Assembly (NCBI GenBank): GCA_023055425.1
Contig: JALGPY010000003.1
Span: 20,209,001 to 20,273,000, forward strand
Direction of reading: 5' to 3'
DNA length: 64,000 nucleotides
Source of the DNA: Linanthus parryae
Taxonomy: Eukaryota > Streptophyta > Magnoliopsida > Ericales > Polemoniaceae
The translations under genes and the position numbers were made by a program. The notes beneath the pieces were generated by a model that saw only the letters and a list, made by a program, of their open reading frames with translations, did no database searches and was not told the origin of the DNA. Of this stretch, positions 1 through 9,482 are shown one piece after another (the first letter of the stretch is position 1; the number at the start of each line of letters is the position of its first letter).

Positions 1-780
1 CACCATAAAGGAAACGGTCTATTGTACAGTCAAAGGTGATCGAGATCATAAGTCAACTCCATTGTCAATGCATGATGGTCTACCCTAAACCCTATATAAT
101 TGGCTTTTTGAGGATATACTAAGTCAACTATGTTGTGAACATTCAAATTTTTGGTCTCCACTTTGTCAGATTAGTAGGTTCGCACAAAGAAAGTCAACGT
201 AAAAGAAAAGGTCAACTTTACAGTTAAAGGTGAGCTTTGTAATTAAACTGTATTGGTAATGCATGGTATACGTACGTATATACATATATGTATTTGGTAG
301 ACCTGAAACCCCTCGTATTGAGGTAAGAAGGCAACTCTGATGTGAACGGTCAACTGTTACTTCTCCACCTAGTCAAACATATAGGTTTGGAAAAATGTGA
401 GCTGTAGTCAACTCCAAAGTCAATGCATGGTCTATTATGCGGTAGGCCATGAGAGCATATTATCAATTCTTACCTTAATTTAGAACCGACATTTCAATTG
501 TCTTATAACCTGTATATTCCACGAACAATGTTCGTGTCAAATTTTCACCCAAAAAAATGTTCGTGTCAGTTTCTAAAGCGAAGTGAAATTTGTTTGAGAA
601 GAAAATACATTTACCGGGGAGGGAACTTGCATTACAATGAAACTTTGGGAGGAAAGTATAATTAACAAAAATATTTGTAGGGGAGGGGAATACAACTACA
701 TCCAAATATAGGGGAGGAAAATACATTGAATCAAAATAATTTGTAAGGGATTCAGTTAAACAAAATTCCATATGGACCCG
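1..780. other. Non-coding stretch with clustered GTCAA motifs
   Basis: No credible coding region. The first 430 bases hold many copies of GTCAA or GTCAAC (near 51, 123, 200, 221, 347, 374, 408, 419), often followed by TCAATGCATG. The block around 45-90 partly recurs around 405-440, so an old local duplication probably explains part of the clustering. On the opposite strand GTCAA reads TTGAC, the W-box core bound by WRKY factors in plants. Regulatory use is inference only. Confidence 0.35.
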
Positions 781-1954
781 TTGCTCCGCACTCATTCCTC
801 AACCCTTATACACAAGCCAAGAGCTCTTTGAAGCTCTTCCCGCGACCACTCACTCAGCTCCCCGGCCGATGGAACCACTTAATGTCTTCGGAACGGCGAC
901 AACTGTTGCGCCTAAAGGTCATCGGAGTATTGATTAAAGAACCCATGGAGTCGATATTGGCTTAGCCTCAACGACGGTCGATTTGGACTAACTTCTCTCA
1001 ACTCTCGTACATTAGTAGCTGTTGTTGTGTTCTTTTCTTAATTTGTGGTTTATCAGGTCGATTTGTGCTGTAGATCTGCAATTCTGTATGTGAATGCATT
1101 TGTTCGGACTAGTACTGTTGTATTTGGGGGTTTGGTATGCTCTTTAGATTAGGGATATCGTAATTTTTATAGTTAAGGACTTAATCTTCACCTAGGGTTG
1201 GTCAGAAAAAAGCTGTTCAATTTATCCTTCTGTGTTGGGCTGAGTGTTTGTTCTTCATGGTGATGTTGCTAATGCAGATTATTAGTTATTCAATTAGAAA
1301 CTATAATGATTAGAATAATTACTAGAATTATAGGGGGAAAATACTTATTATTATATATAAGAACTTTAAATTGCAAGAATAATTAGAATAATTACTAGAA
1401 TAATTACTATAAGAATGATTCAATGATAGGAATCTATAATAATAAACTTATTTTTATATATAAAAACTTTAAATTACTAATGCAGATTATTAGTTATACA
1501 GTTAGTTATGACTTATGAACATTGATAAAGTATATTTTTGGGAGAAATAGTTAATACACGGGGAATAAATAACATCATATATGTAGATGACTAGGTATAT
1601 TTTAAGAATAAACAACAGCTAGCATAAATAAAAAAACGTCAAATAAAACAACAAATACAGGGGGGAAAACCACCCCTTACAACCTCAAAGCACAACCCCC
1701 TCCTCAAACCATGGGAGGGAGGTTCAAAAACCATTGTTCAGCATTAAATTAAAAAACATGATTACTAAAGGGATTTAACATAGAAAATGGAAACAACGGC
1801 AGACGAGCGATGGCATAGGAGCTTTGTCGGCAGGGCTATGCCCATTCTCCAGCTTCACATGTGGCTCTATTAGTTCCTAGCAGCCTGCACTCATGGAAGC
1901 ACACATGCATTCATAACTAGTGATTAGGAGTTTCACATCTCAAAAACGTAAAGA
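781..1954. other. Intergenic or transcript-leader-like sequence, no gene seen
   Basis: Bases 781-1060 are more GC-rich than their surroundings and contain only a 22-codon ORF starting at the ATG near 868. The rest is AT-rich, with a short direct repeat (AATTACTAGAAT motifs near 1315-1450). I recognise no protein family, RNA gene or transposon end. Confidence 0.3.
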
Positions 1955-2680
1955 TTAATGTACATATATATGTGCGAAGGCATGTGATTGAAAAATTATA
2001 GAACTACTAGTTTTGGTGTTCATATCAAACCTGGACTGAGACATGGATATCTTGCTGAGACACAACAATGACATCCACTTCCACCTCAATTGGCTCCCAC
2101 AGAATCCAAAAGCCGCCACCAAATCCATATGGATTAGCCACAAAGCATCTCTCAAAGCCAAGAGATGCGCAAATGCATCTGACCCTATCCCCAGACATTC
2201 TGGTTTCAGTTACACAGACAATGTTTGGCCTGTGTCTGCCAACCAGAGCCATGAAGTTTCTTCTAAAAGCACCAGTTCCCGCATCTTTACAATTCCAGAG
2301 AAGAAACCTCATGGGAAAGTTGGACACCCTTACAATTCCATTAAGTGCAGCCCCCCTGGTGCACTTCTTCTTTGGTCTTCCACCATTTCTGTTATCTCCT
2401 CCTCCTCTACCACATCCATCAAATTTCCGCCGTCCGCCAAGAAGCCCCCCTTCTGTAGGATCGTATGAAGGTATTCCCCTGAGTTTCTCCGAATGTTTCC
2501 CGAATACTCTAGTATCCAGGTTGCCTTGTAGTCCTCCATCATTACATGCCTTGCTTCTCCAATGTCGGCTTGAAACTGGACGATGTACCAAAGGTTCCAG
2601 CTCAGCCTGTCATATGCGGTCACAACCTGGTTGTCTGGAATAACGTCGCCTGCCACCCTTGCTTTCTCCTTAGCGATCAT
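1955..2680 (-). pseudogene. LINE (L1-type) fragment, start of the AP-like endonuclease domain
   Basis: The minus-strand frame at 2591-2025 reads into a typical plant L1 endonuclease start. It has RFLLWNCKDAG (the asparagine of WNC corresponds to a conserved active-site position), then RRNFMALVGRHRPNIVC, then VTETRMSGDR with the conserved glutamate of ETR. Just before it is a basic, glycine-rich tract (GRGGGDNRNGGRPKKK), like the linker between ORF1 and the endonuclease. Similarity ends soon after QQDIHV, with a stop near 2025. The rest of the endonuclease, the reverse transcriptase and the 3' tail are absent. A different minus frame is open further upstream (2680-2330), so frameshifts are present. 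This is a dead fragment; the superfamily call is firm, the exact family is not. Confidence 0.7.
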
Positions 2681-3555
2681 CTAATTGATTTGAACAGATT
2701 TCCAACTGAACTGTTCAAGGAGGCTTTTGAGGCTCCCTTGCTCCACGATCCATGTTGTTGGGGTCTTGAGGTGAGTCAAGATGGTGGTTATGTTTGTTGT
2801 GGGAGATGGTATGAGTGGGAGAGGAATGCACCAGGTATTGGTGATCACAAATTACTATCTTCTCTCTTTAAAGGACCAACCTGATCCCCTTTTACCTGGA
2901 GCATCCTCCAGATTGACTTGAGGTAATGTGTTGTCCCCTGACATTGACAAGCTTGGCAAATATAAACTTTATCTGGGATGAAAAGTTCTGTCAATGGATA
3001 AAGTCTGTAGGCGTTTGTTTTATACTCATTATATAGGTTCAGACTGCAGAAAGATAATGGAGGAGGTGGGGGTTGCAAGAAGATGGAGAGTTAGAAGATG
3101 GAGAGGTTGGGTAGTTAGTGGAGGTTAATTACTGCATGTTTTCAAGGGCTGCTCCTGAAATAACAGATGCTCCTAAATTAACTGCTATGGATTGTTTTTG
3201 GACGCAATAATAACTGCATATTATTGCTTGTTTGTTATAAATTATTGTCTCCTGATCTCCTTTTTTATTTAATTATATTGAATTTTCAAATTAAGTAATA
3301 TTTTAATTAAATCAATACTTAATTACATCTCGATGGCTAATTTGCATTTTATCCAACATAAAATTACTGGAGGTGCTCTTAACACAACTTATGTATATTT
3401 TGTGTGTGTATGCGTGTATTTTTTTTTTTGCCAAAAATAACACAAGTTTTGCATATTGTGTACATGAGCTGTGTAGTCATCTGCCGAAGACTGATGTTCT
3501 CAAGGATTAACTTTTTGGTGCTTTTGTGAGAACCTGCATAAAGCATATTCTGATT
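2681..3555. other. No gene recognised; possible upstream LINE remnant
   Basis: A 77-residue minus-strand ORF (3078-2845) with a CQACQC cysteine motif may be a decayed upstream part of the LINE, but I cannot confirm it. Bases 3075-3180 hold a partial copy of the GATGGAGAG..GGTTAGT repeat that recurs at 3700, 8640 and 9340. Bases 3181-3555 are AT-rich and featureless apart from a T run at 3420-3429. Confidence 0.3.
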
Positions 3556-3559
3556 CCCC

Positions 3560-3930
3560 CCTTTATTTCCTTTCAGTCCAGTCAGTCTCTTCTTGATGTT
3601 GAAATTCCCTTTTGGAGGGAAAACTTGTCTTATGTGGCAACTAGTCTATAACTTTTATTTTATTCTGTGGATGCATTACTCGTTACCTATGAGAATATTG
3701 ACAGACATGGACAAGGTTGTAGGCTTTGGTTTTATACACAGTTGGGAGGCTGTGGGGTTAGGAGAAGATGGAGAGTAATAAGATGGAGAGGATGGTGGTT
3801 AGTGATAATAAATACTGGTTTAAAGATGTGGTTTCAGAAAAATATGTGTTGCATGGTTTCAAGATTACTACAGCTTACTAGGCATAGGTTCATGAACCAC
3901 CTCATTGATTAGGAGTGTCAATGATATCTG
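3560..3930 (+). repeat. Dispersed low-copy repeat, copy 1
   Basis: The first part (TTTCAGTCCAGTCAGTCTC, then TTCTTGATGTTGA, then TGTCTTATG) recurs at 7740-7990. The second part (AAGGTTGTAGGC, TATACACAGTTGGGA, GATGTGGTTTCAGA, CATGAACCACCTCATTGATT) recurs at 8625-8850 and partly at 9345-9480. The order is the same in both places, so this is an old segmental duplication or a dispersed, uncharacterised repeat. No coding potential or termini were seen. Confidence 0.6.
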
Positions 3931-4003
3931 TGCAACATGTTTAATTTGAGGTGTGCCTTGTTCACTTTACGGGATTGACTACGATTAGTTATTTCCCCCA
4001 CAA

Positions 4004-5396
4004 TGCCACTACTAGAAAAACCAGTAAAAACAACGGTTTAAAACCGCTGTTTAATGCACCAAAATCGTCATTTAAGAAATAAACAGCGGTTTTTACCGCG
4101 GTTTGCAAACCGTCACTTCGAACGGTGTTACCAAAGCTTTACTGCGGTTCCAAACCGCGGTTAATTTAAACCACGGTAAAAAAAAGTAGAAAATAATGTT
4201 TTTTTTATTATTTTGTCAAAATCTATTTTTAATTGATATTTTCAGAATTAGAAAAAACATAAATTCAAAAAATAGATAGATTTTTAATTGATTTCTTTTT
4301 AGAATAATTTAAACCACTGATTTTGTCGCCGGTGGTGAAGGAGACAGTGGTGGTGTGGTGGATCTGGGTTTGTCGCTGGTGGTGAAGGAGACGGGGGTGG
4401 TGGGTTTGTCGCTGGTGGTGAAGGAGACAGTGGTGGCGTGGTGGATATGGGTTTGTCGGCGGTGGTGAAGGCGACGGTGGTGTTTCGTGTCGACGGCGGT
4501 GCTTCGTGGCGACGATGGCGACGCCGGTGCTTCGTGGCGACGATGGCGACGACGATTGGGTCTGTGCTTCAGGTGATAGCGACGGCGATTGGGATGGAGG
4601 AAGAAAGAGAAGATCAAAGGAGGTAAGGAGGGAGGAAGAGAAGAGAAGACGGCAGCGACAACGATTGGGATGGAGGAAGAAAGAGGTATACAGGAGGGAA
4701 GGAGGGAGGAAGAGAAGAGAAGATGGGAGGGTGAGGAGGGAGGCGAGAGAGATAGACGAGATTAGAGGGAGGTTAGAGGATTTGTGTGGCTGCTGGAGAT
4801 GTATAGAAGAGAGAGAGAGGTTTGTAGATAAGATTAGGTTTGGGAAATTAATGTCTGAGGTCAGATCTGAATAAGTCCATAAGCAGCGGTTCATTAAAGT
4901 CGCTGTTTATTGTTTATTATTCTTGATTTTATTACTTATATATGATAAATACCGAGGGAAAAAATTATATTGTATTAAAAAACAATTATACAAACAACAA
5001 CTATTTATTTTTATTTTTTTATACATAACGATTATTGAGGGAAAAAATACCACGGTTCTTAGGCAAACCGCTGTATTTGATGTTATATTTACCGCAGTTT
5101 CCCTATAATTGTTATATTATAATTTTAGAATACTGCGGTTCGTTACAACCGTCGTTTATTTTTTCTAAAAAACAACGGTTTATTATAACCGCCGTAAAAG
5201 TGAAAAATAAAAACACGGATCTTACGTAAACCGTTGTAATTGATGTTATATTTACCACGGTTTTCTTATAACCGCCATTAGTTCAATTCATAAACAACGG
5301 CTACAAATAAACCGCCGTTATTGGGGCTTTTTACAACGATTTGGGCAACCGCGGTTTTTTTAACTGTTGTATCTGGAACTTTTTTTAGTAGTGTGC
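4004..5396. mobile_element. Non-autonomous CACTA (En/Spm) transposon with 3-bp target duplication
   Basis: The left terminus at 4007 reads CACTACTAGAAAAA and the right terminus at 5393 is the inverse (TTTTTTTAGTAGTG). They are flanked by the direct repeat TGC (4004-4006 and 5394-5396), the 3-bp duplication expected of CACTA elements. Both subterminal regions carry many short direct and inverted copies of an AACGGTTT/AAACCGCGGTT motif, which in this superfamily are transposase binding sites. The element is 1387 bp and has no transposase ORF, so it must be mobilised in trans. The centre is a GC-richer block (4317-4880) unlike the AT-rich ends. Confidence 0.92.
4317..4880. repeat. GC-rich repeat cargo inside the CACTA element
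   Basis: Three to four imperfect copies of a GTGGTGAAGGAGAC..GGGTTTGTCGC unit lie at 4328-4475. They are followed by a two-copy direct repeat (GATTGGGATGGAGGAAGAA at about 4588 and 4665, each followed by GGAGGGAGGAAGAGAAGAGAAGA). Long ORFs on both strands here (for example minus 4894-4265, Pro/Ser/His-rich) are by-products of low-complexity sequence. It may be captured host 5' UTR or exon sequence; the source is not recognised. Confidence 0.55.
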
Positions 5397-5404
5397 TAGC
5401 CAAT

Positions 5405-5503
5405 ACGGGCATGTGAAGGCTCTTCGACCCGCTCGTAATGCTGGCTAATACGTTCCAAAGATGTGTGTCTGCAAACTGGGTCGAAGTGGCCTTCACGAGT
5501 CCC
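5405..5503. other. Fold-back hairpin H1, precursor-microRNA size
   Basis: The arm 5413-5430 (GTGAAGGCTCTTCGACCC) is nearly the reverse complement of 5478-5495. Two blocks of eight pairs are separated by a small bulge, with a loop of about 47 nt. The right arm and loop resemble those of hairpin H2 at 6346-6448, so the two are likely paralogues. It starts just right of the CACTA element. Expression is unknown; it could also be a decayed MITE. Confidence 0.5.
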
Positions 5504-5689
5504 TGTACATGATAGAGGATGAACAGAGGAATTTCAAATGGTATTTTTTTCAGTACAGTTGAAGTATGATACATATGGCTTAATGAAGCAACTGCTTCGA
5601 AAGTTACGAATGATGCATATGGTAATTATTTTGACACCCGTTTTGTAACCTTCCAGATAAGGGTTGCATTATTGGCAACGGTGCTGTGA

Positions 5690-6045
5690 TCATCACTTAT
5701 TTTCTTTTACTGAGTACTGATTTGAGCATTTCTTGCTCACTGTTAGCGCTCACTCTGAGGCTGTGATGATATGGATCTATCGAATTCACTCGTTGAAGCT
5801 GTTAGAGAGTATTATGCATGGCGAGGAAATTTTTTGTTTGCAGCCTGCTATGATCATCTTTTATTTGGTTTTAATGAGTACAGATCGGAGCCTCTTCACG
5901 GTCACTTAAGAGGCTGTGATGATGTTGATCTACTGAATTCACTCTCTGTAGCCGATAGAGTGGCATGGTATGCATGGCAAGCCAAATTCCTTTTTGCAAC
6001 GAGTGACCATCGGTCTCTTATCTTTCATGAGTACCGATCTGAGCC
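5690..6045 (+). repeat. Tandem module of about 155-165 bp, 2.3 copies, with C/D-box-like motifs
   Basis: Consecutive units share TTTACTGAGTACTGAT or TGAGTACAGATCGGAGCCTCTT, then GAGGCTGTGATGAT, GGATCTA..GAATTCACTC, and GCATGG..AAATT. Each unit places TGATGAT shortly after GAGGC. The last full span (about 5909-6042) ends in CTGAGCCTC, so the ends GAGGC and GCCTC could pair next to a C-box-like TGATGA and a D-box-like CTGA. That layout is typical of box C/D snoRNAs, but the D box is altered in the first copy (CGGA) and I recognise no rRNA guide. The ORF over the tandem (5771-6223) is probably incidental. Confidence 0.4.
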
Positions 6046-6150
6046 TCTTTCCATATATCCCTCTGTTCATTCAATGTTCGGGGTCTGTATCTGTTCTACG
6101 TATCTCTTCTTGATTGGCAAAACACACATTTGTAATGTCGTCTCTGCGCC

Positions 6151-6268
6151 CAATTGCGTGTTGAGGGGACGTTCATATCGCGTGCGAGATCCTTTTCCTA
6201 ATATATGCCCAATTGCGTGTTGAGGGGACGTTCATATCTCGTGCGATGTCCTTGTCCTAATAGATGCG
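6151..6268 (+). repeat. Two-copy 59-bp tandem repeat
   Basis: CAATTGCGTGTTGAGGGGAC begins at 6151 and again at 6210. Each copy is followed by GTTCATATC(G/T)CGTGCGA and TCCTAATA. The copies are almost identical, so the duplication is recent compared with the rest of this region. No function is evident. Confidence 0.75.
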
Positions 6269-6345
6269 TAGCAAGTCGCATATATTAGTTTTCCTAGAAG
6301 TTGAGTGTAATAGTTGTTATTTTATCCGTTTGACCTCTCAATTCT

Positions 6346-6448
6346 GGGTGGAGTTGCGAAGGTCATTTTGACCCGCCAATAATATTTGCAAAGTATTAAC
6401 AACACTTGGTGCATTCAAACAGGTTCAAAATGTCCTTCGCAGCTACCC
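6346..6448. other. Long-stem hairpin H2, precursor-microRNA size
   Basis: The left arm at 6346-6374 and right arm at 6422-6448 match as inverted repeats over 27 aligned positions with about three mismatches and one 2-nt gap; the core is TGCGAAGG(T/A)CATTTTGA. The loop is about 47 nt. The right arm (GGTTCAAAATGTCCTTCGCA) aligns with that of H1 (GGGTCGAAGTGGCCTTCAC). Stem quality and size fit a plant MIRNA-like foldback or a very short MITE. I recognise no known mature microRNA. Confidence 0.55.
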
Positions 6449-6654
6449 GCAGACGGTAGACAATGAACGGATGAATTACCAAAGGAATTTATTTCACTAA
6501 TAAGTCAAGTAATTGCAAGTTAAAGAAAACTATCCATTAAAGATAACCGGCCACACATATATAGAAAACAATATATTACCATGGGTAAGAGAAAGATAAG
6601 AAGGAAAATTACTAGAAAATAAAAGTCTAGTCTGCATTGTCCTCTTTGAGTTGT

Positions 6655-7032
6655 TCATCTGTCGCGGCCTTGCCTGGTTCCTGCTTGTGTGAAAGCTTTG
6701 TCCCGGTAGCCCCCTGTATCTCTTTTTGATTGGGAAACGGATTCACCGGTTTCTTCATAGAATTCGAGAGGCACAACCAAACTATAATTTTCAATCTTCA
6801 TCTGCTCAATTAACTGGATTCTCCATTCAGTCTCTTGTATTTTCTGCCGGTTTTCCTCCATTGCAGTTTGCCTCTTCTTATACAACCTCATTGAAGGGGA
6901 GTCCTCGCTCCTTGAATCTTCATCTGATGGATCAGAGATGAAAATTGGAGCATTCTTATTGGACCCTGGCAGCCCTGTGAAACGACTGGTGACCTCCTCC
7001 TCTTCACGCAGGAGTTTGCGAATTGGTTTCAT
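6655..7032 (-). CDS. Hypothetical 125-residue acidic, charged protein
   Basis: A single open frame starts at the ATG at 7032. The N-terminus is basic (KPIRKLLREEEE), followed by a Ser/Asp/Glu-rich stretch (SDPSDEDSRSEDSPS), then a charged, probably helical or coiled-coil segment (KKRQTAMEENRQKIQETEWR), and a basic tail. Composition is more protein-like than the chance ORFs nearby. Upstream on the minus strand, near 7120, is an AT-rich TATTTAATA stretch that could serve as a TATA element. I recognise no family. It could be a small expressed gene or a transposon-derived fragment; neighbouring hairpins and repeats do not suggest a role. Confidence 0.35.
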   Translation of the reverse strand: MKPIRKLLREEEEVTSRFTGLPGSNKNAPIFISDPSDEDSRSEDSPSMRLYKKRQTAMEENRQKIQETEWRIQLIEQMKIENYSLVVPLEFYEETGESVSQSKRDTGGYRDKAFTQAGTRQGRDR

Positions 7033-7556
7033 GGTAATGGGATTTTGGGGACTAAACTTTGTTGGAGTCTTGGAGAAGTGATTTAATTTGCTGTGACTAT
7101 TTTGGAATGGATGTATGATATTAAATAGAGTTAATCAGCTGTCAGTTTCTATTTTTTTTCCTCCTCATTAAACATGCCAGTAATTGACTAATTGATTGCC
7201 TTGTACATTAGTGTTGTTCAATGAGGCAGTTTAGGGAATTCGAACAGTTACTGCACAATTTTTTTGTGAATGTTCATGATGATTAGTGGCTTATAGGTTT
7301 ATTATGATGTCCTTCATCCTCGCTGTTTGTTTCCATGTAGTACTGAACTGGGCCTCTTCATGATTATTATAATCTACTGAATGCTAACTGTTTGCGCTCT
7401 AGTGATCCACAATTTTTCATCACTAGCAACGATCCATGAATTTACCATTGAATTCTCGTTACTTATCAATGTCCTGGTCCAAATTACTTCACTTTCACTC
7501 TCACGTTCATTTTCGATAATGGTTGTGCACTGCGTGGAATTTCAGCAGAGGTAAAC

Positions 7557-7615
7557 TTTGTTTATTTTATCTTGTGATCCATAATTTTCACATCAACGTA
7601 AGATTAATAAACAAA
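7557..7615. other. Short AT-rich hairpin
   Basis: TTTGTTTATTTTATCTT (7557-7573) is the near-perfect inverse of AAGATTAATAAACAAA (7600-7615), with one indel and a 26-nt loop. It may be a chance AT-rich foldback or a MITE remnant. Confidence 0.35.
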
Positions 7616-7733
7616 ACTAAAATGTATTTCCTATCACCTGTTGCAGGTAACATTTCCAGGTTACAGAACATTAATCGATAGTATGGATGAGTGGGCACTG
7701 TTGGACTTTTGCCAAGGGAAAACATATTTTGTT

Positions 7734-7995
7734 GCCCCCTTTCATTTCCTTTAAGTCCACTCTCTTCTTGATGTTGATGTTCCCGTTTCCAGGGAAACCT
7801 TGTCTTATGATCGGCAACATAGCTTTTAGAGTAACATAACTTTTAGAGTAACTACCTTGTCTTATGATCGCGCCTTGTCTTAAGTCCACTCTCTTCTTGA
7901 TGTTGATGATTCTCCAGTCTATTCTTGATGTTGAAATTCCCTTTTGGAAGGAAACCTTGTTTTATGATCGCCTAACATAGCTTTTAGAGTAACTA
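7734..7995 (+). repeat. Dispersed low-copy repeat, copy 2, internally duplicated
   Basis: AGTCCACTCTCTTCTTGATG occurs at about 7754 and again at about 7884. Each is followed by a variant of GGAAACCTTG(T)CTTATGATCG and CATAGCTTTTAGAGTAACTA. The unit matches 3560-3680. The following 8000-8040 (GGATGCATTAGTTGTGACATGTGAGAA) matches 3668-3695, so collinearity continues. Confidence 0.6.
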
Positions 7996-8138
7996 CTCTC
8001 TGGATGCATTAGTTGTGACATGTGAGAAAATTGAGAGCGAGTAGAAAGAAAAACATGTGAAGTGATAGCACTAAAATCCAGCAGCTTCTTCGTGGTTATT
8101 CAATGCATCACAAGAAAGTTGGGTTGGAAGTCAATAAC

Positions 8139-8242
8139 CTATGGGGTTACTGCATAGTATGGTTCATCGACCATCGAATACAGCAACATATTGGGTTGGG
8201 ACATACTATGGTAGATGAACCATACACGGAGCAACCCAATAG
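8139..8242. other. Fold-back hairpin H3
   Basis: The left arm 8139-8174 (CTATGGGGTTACTGC, then GTATGGTTCATCGACCAT) pairs with the right arm 8208-8242. About 31 of 36 positions match, with one 1-nt bulge, including an 18-bp block with a single mismatch. The loop is 33 nt. Size and structure resemble a plant pre-microRNA. Two more foldbacks follow within 320 bp. Confidence 0.55.
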
Positions 8243-8319
8243 ATATTAGACAGCCATGCCAGCTTTATATGTGATGATTCTCCGTGCCCGGGTGGTGTTA
8301 GACGAGATTCTGAATATCT

Positions 8320-8398
8320 CATTGTGATGCTAGAAACTATCATAAAAGCTAGCTGCCACCTCCGGCTGTTTCTTTATGATTGTTGCAGCATCACAATG
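8320..8398. other. Fold-back hairpin H4
   Basis: CATTGTGATGCT at 8320-8331 is perfectly inverted at 8387-8398 (AGCATCACAATG). The stem continues through ATCATAAA (8339-8346) against TTTATGAT (8373-8380), leaving a short loop. The GCATCACAA motif recurs at about 8105 and 8504, linking the three adjacent hairpins by descent. Confidence 0.55.
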
Positions 8399-8444
8399 CT
8401 GCCGAACGGAATTGCCGTCGATGAGGAGTTGGGCTATGATAAAA

Positions 8445-8553
8445 CAGAGGTTGGCATCGTTATGTTCTGACTACCTGAAGCAACATATTTGCGATCATTC
8501 CATGCATCACAATGTTTCATCAAGACAATCTGAACATAACGAAATCAACCTTG
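8445..8553. other. Fold-back hairpin H5
   Basis: The left arm 8445-8472 contains AGGTTG, then TCGTTATGTTC. The right arm 8526-8553 contains the inverse GAACATAACGA, then CAACCT. More than 20 pairs form in about 28 positions around a loop of about 53 nt. The loop carries CATGCATCACAATG, the motif shared with H4. Confidence 0.5.
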
Positions 8554-8624
8554 TGGAGATCGTTAACATCGACATGCTTTCAGACAAGCAAAACTCTATA
8601 TAGGAAGATGAAAGGTGTAGTGAA

Positions 8625-8860
8625 ATGTACAAGGCTGTAGGCTCTTGTATTATACACAGTTGGGAAGCTGGGGGGTTAAGAGAAGATTGAGAGTTTAAAG
8701 ATTGATAGGTGGGGGGTTGGGGGGATTAATTGAGTTTAATAAATGATAGTTTGAAGATGTGGTTCCATATCAAAATTACTGATGGTTTAAAGAGTAGTGC
8801 AGGTCAGTAGGTATAGGTTAATGATGAACCTCATTGATTAGGGGTGGCAACGTTATGAAA
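8625..8860 (+). repeat. Dispersed low-copy repeat, copy 2 (second half)
   Basis: Collinear with 3705-3925: CAAGGCTGTAGGCTCTTGTA, TATACACAGTTGGGAAGCTG, GATGTGGTTCCA, then GGTATAGGTTAATGATGAAC and CTCATTGATTAGGGGTGGCAAC. It is diverged by point changes and small indels. No coding potential. Confidence 0.6.
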
Positions 8861-9344
8861 ATAGTTTTAACATTGTTTTTTTTCGGTATAAACGTTTGGC
8901 TTTGTGATGTCCGTGTTAAAATTGGGTCTTTAACCGACTGCGAATTGGTCTTTGCAATCTACTATCGGTTGACTTAGTCAGAATTTTGTTTCTTTAAACT
9001 GATGCCAAACAGTCTCTTAGTACCTCTCTATTTCTTCTCTTATAGCAAAATGATGCAATATTTTTTTTATAATAATGACTCAAGAATGAGGCTCATTGCA
9101 GAGAGATGGGGATGTTTTTTGGAGGGTGGTTGACCCTCTCTGTAGTTGTTTGCTTTGGAGCCGGTGATTTCAGAACTCTTTCAATCAACTGCCCTCCCAT
9201 ATGTTTATTGTTATGTTACAAACAACATACATACATAGTGAGTGATATCGCTAACTTGGAACTTTCTGGCGAAACAGATCAAAGTATAATAATACATGGG
9301 TTTTTAGAGTAACATAGCCTTAGAGTAAAAAATTTATTAATAAA

Positions 9345-9482
9345 TGTTGGTTTAAGATTTTGGTTTCAGAGTAATCATTGCTGGGTTTAAAGATGTGGTT
9401 GCAGAGAAATCATTGCTGGTTTAGAAATTAGTGCAGTAGGTATAGGCTCATGAACCACCTCATTGGTTAGGGGTGGCAACAT
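9345..9482 (+). repeat. Dispersed low-copy repeat, partial copy 3
   Basis: GGTTTAAGATTTTGGTTTCAG and GGTTTAAAGATGTGGTTGCA are two sub-copies, followed by GGTATAGGCTCATGAACCAC and CTCATTGGTTAGGGGTGGCAAC. It matches the 3' half of the repeat at 3820-3925. Confidence 0.55.

Noticed and set aside
2043..2643. Plus-strand ORFs of 141 and 191 codons
   Set aside because: They are antisense shadows of the minus-strand LINE endonuclease fragment, which has real motifs.
4265..4894. 209-codon minus-strand Pro/Ser/His-rich ORF
   Set aside because: Low-complexity repeat cargo of the CACTA element. Several frames are open at once and no domain is visible.
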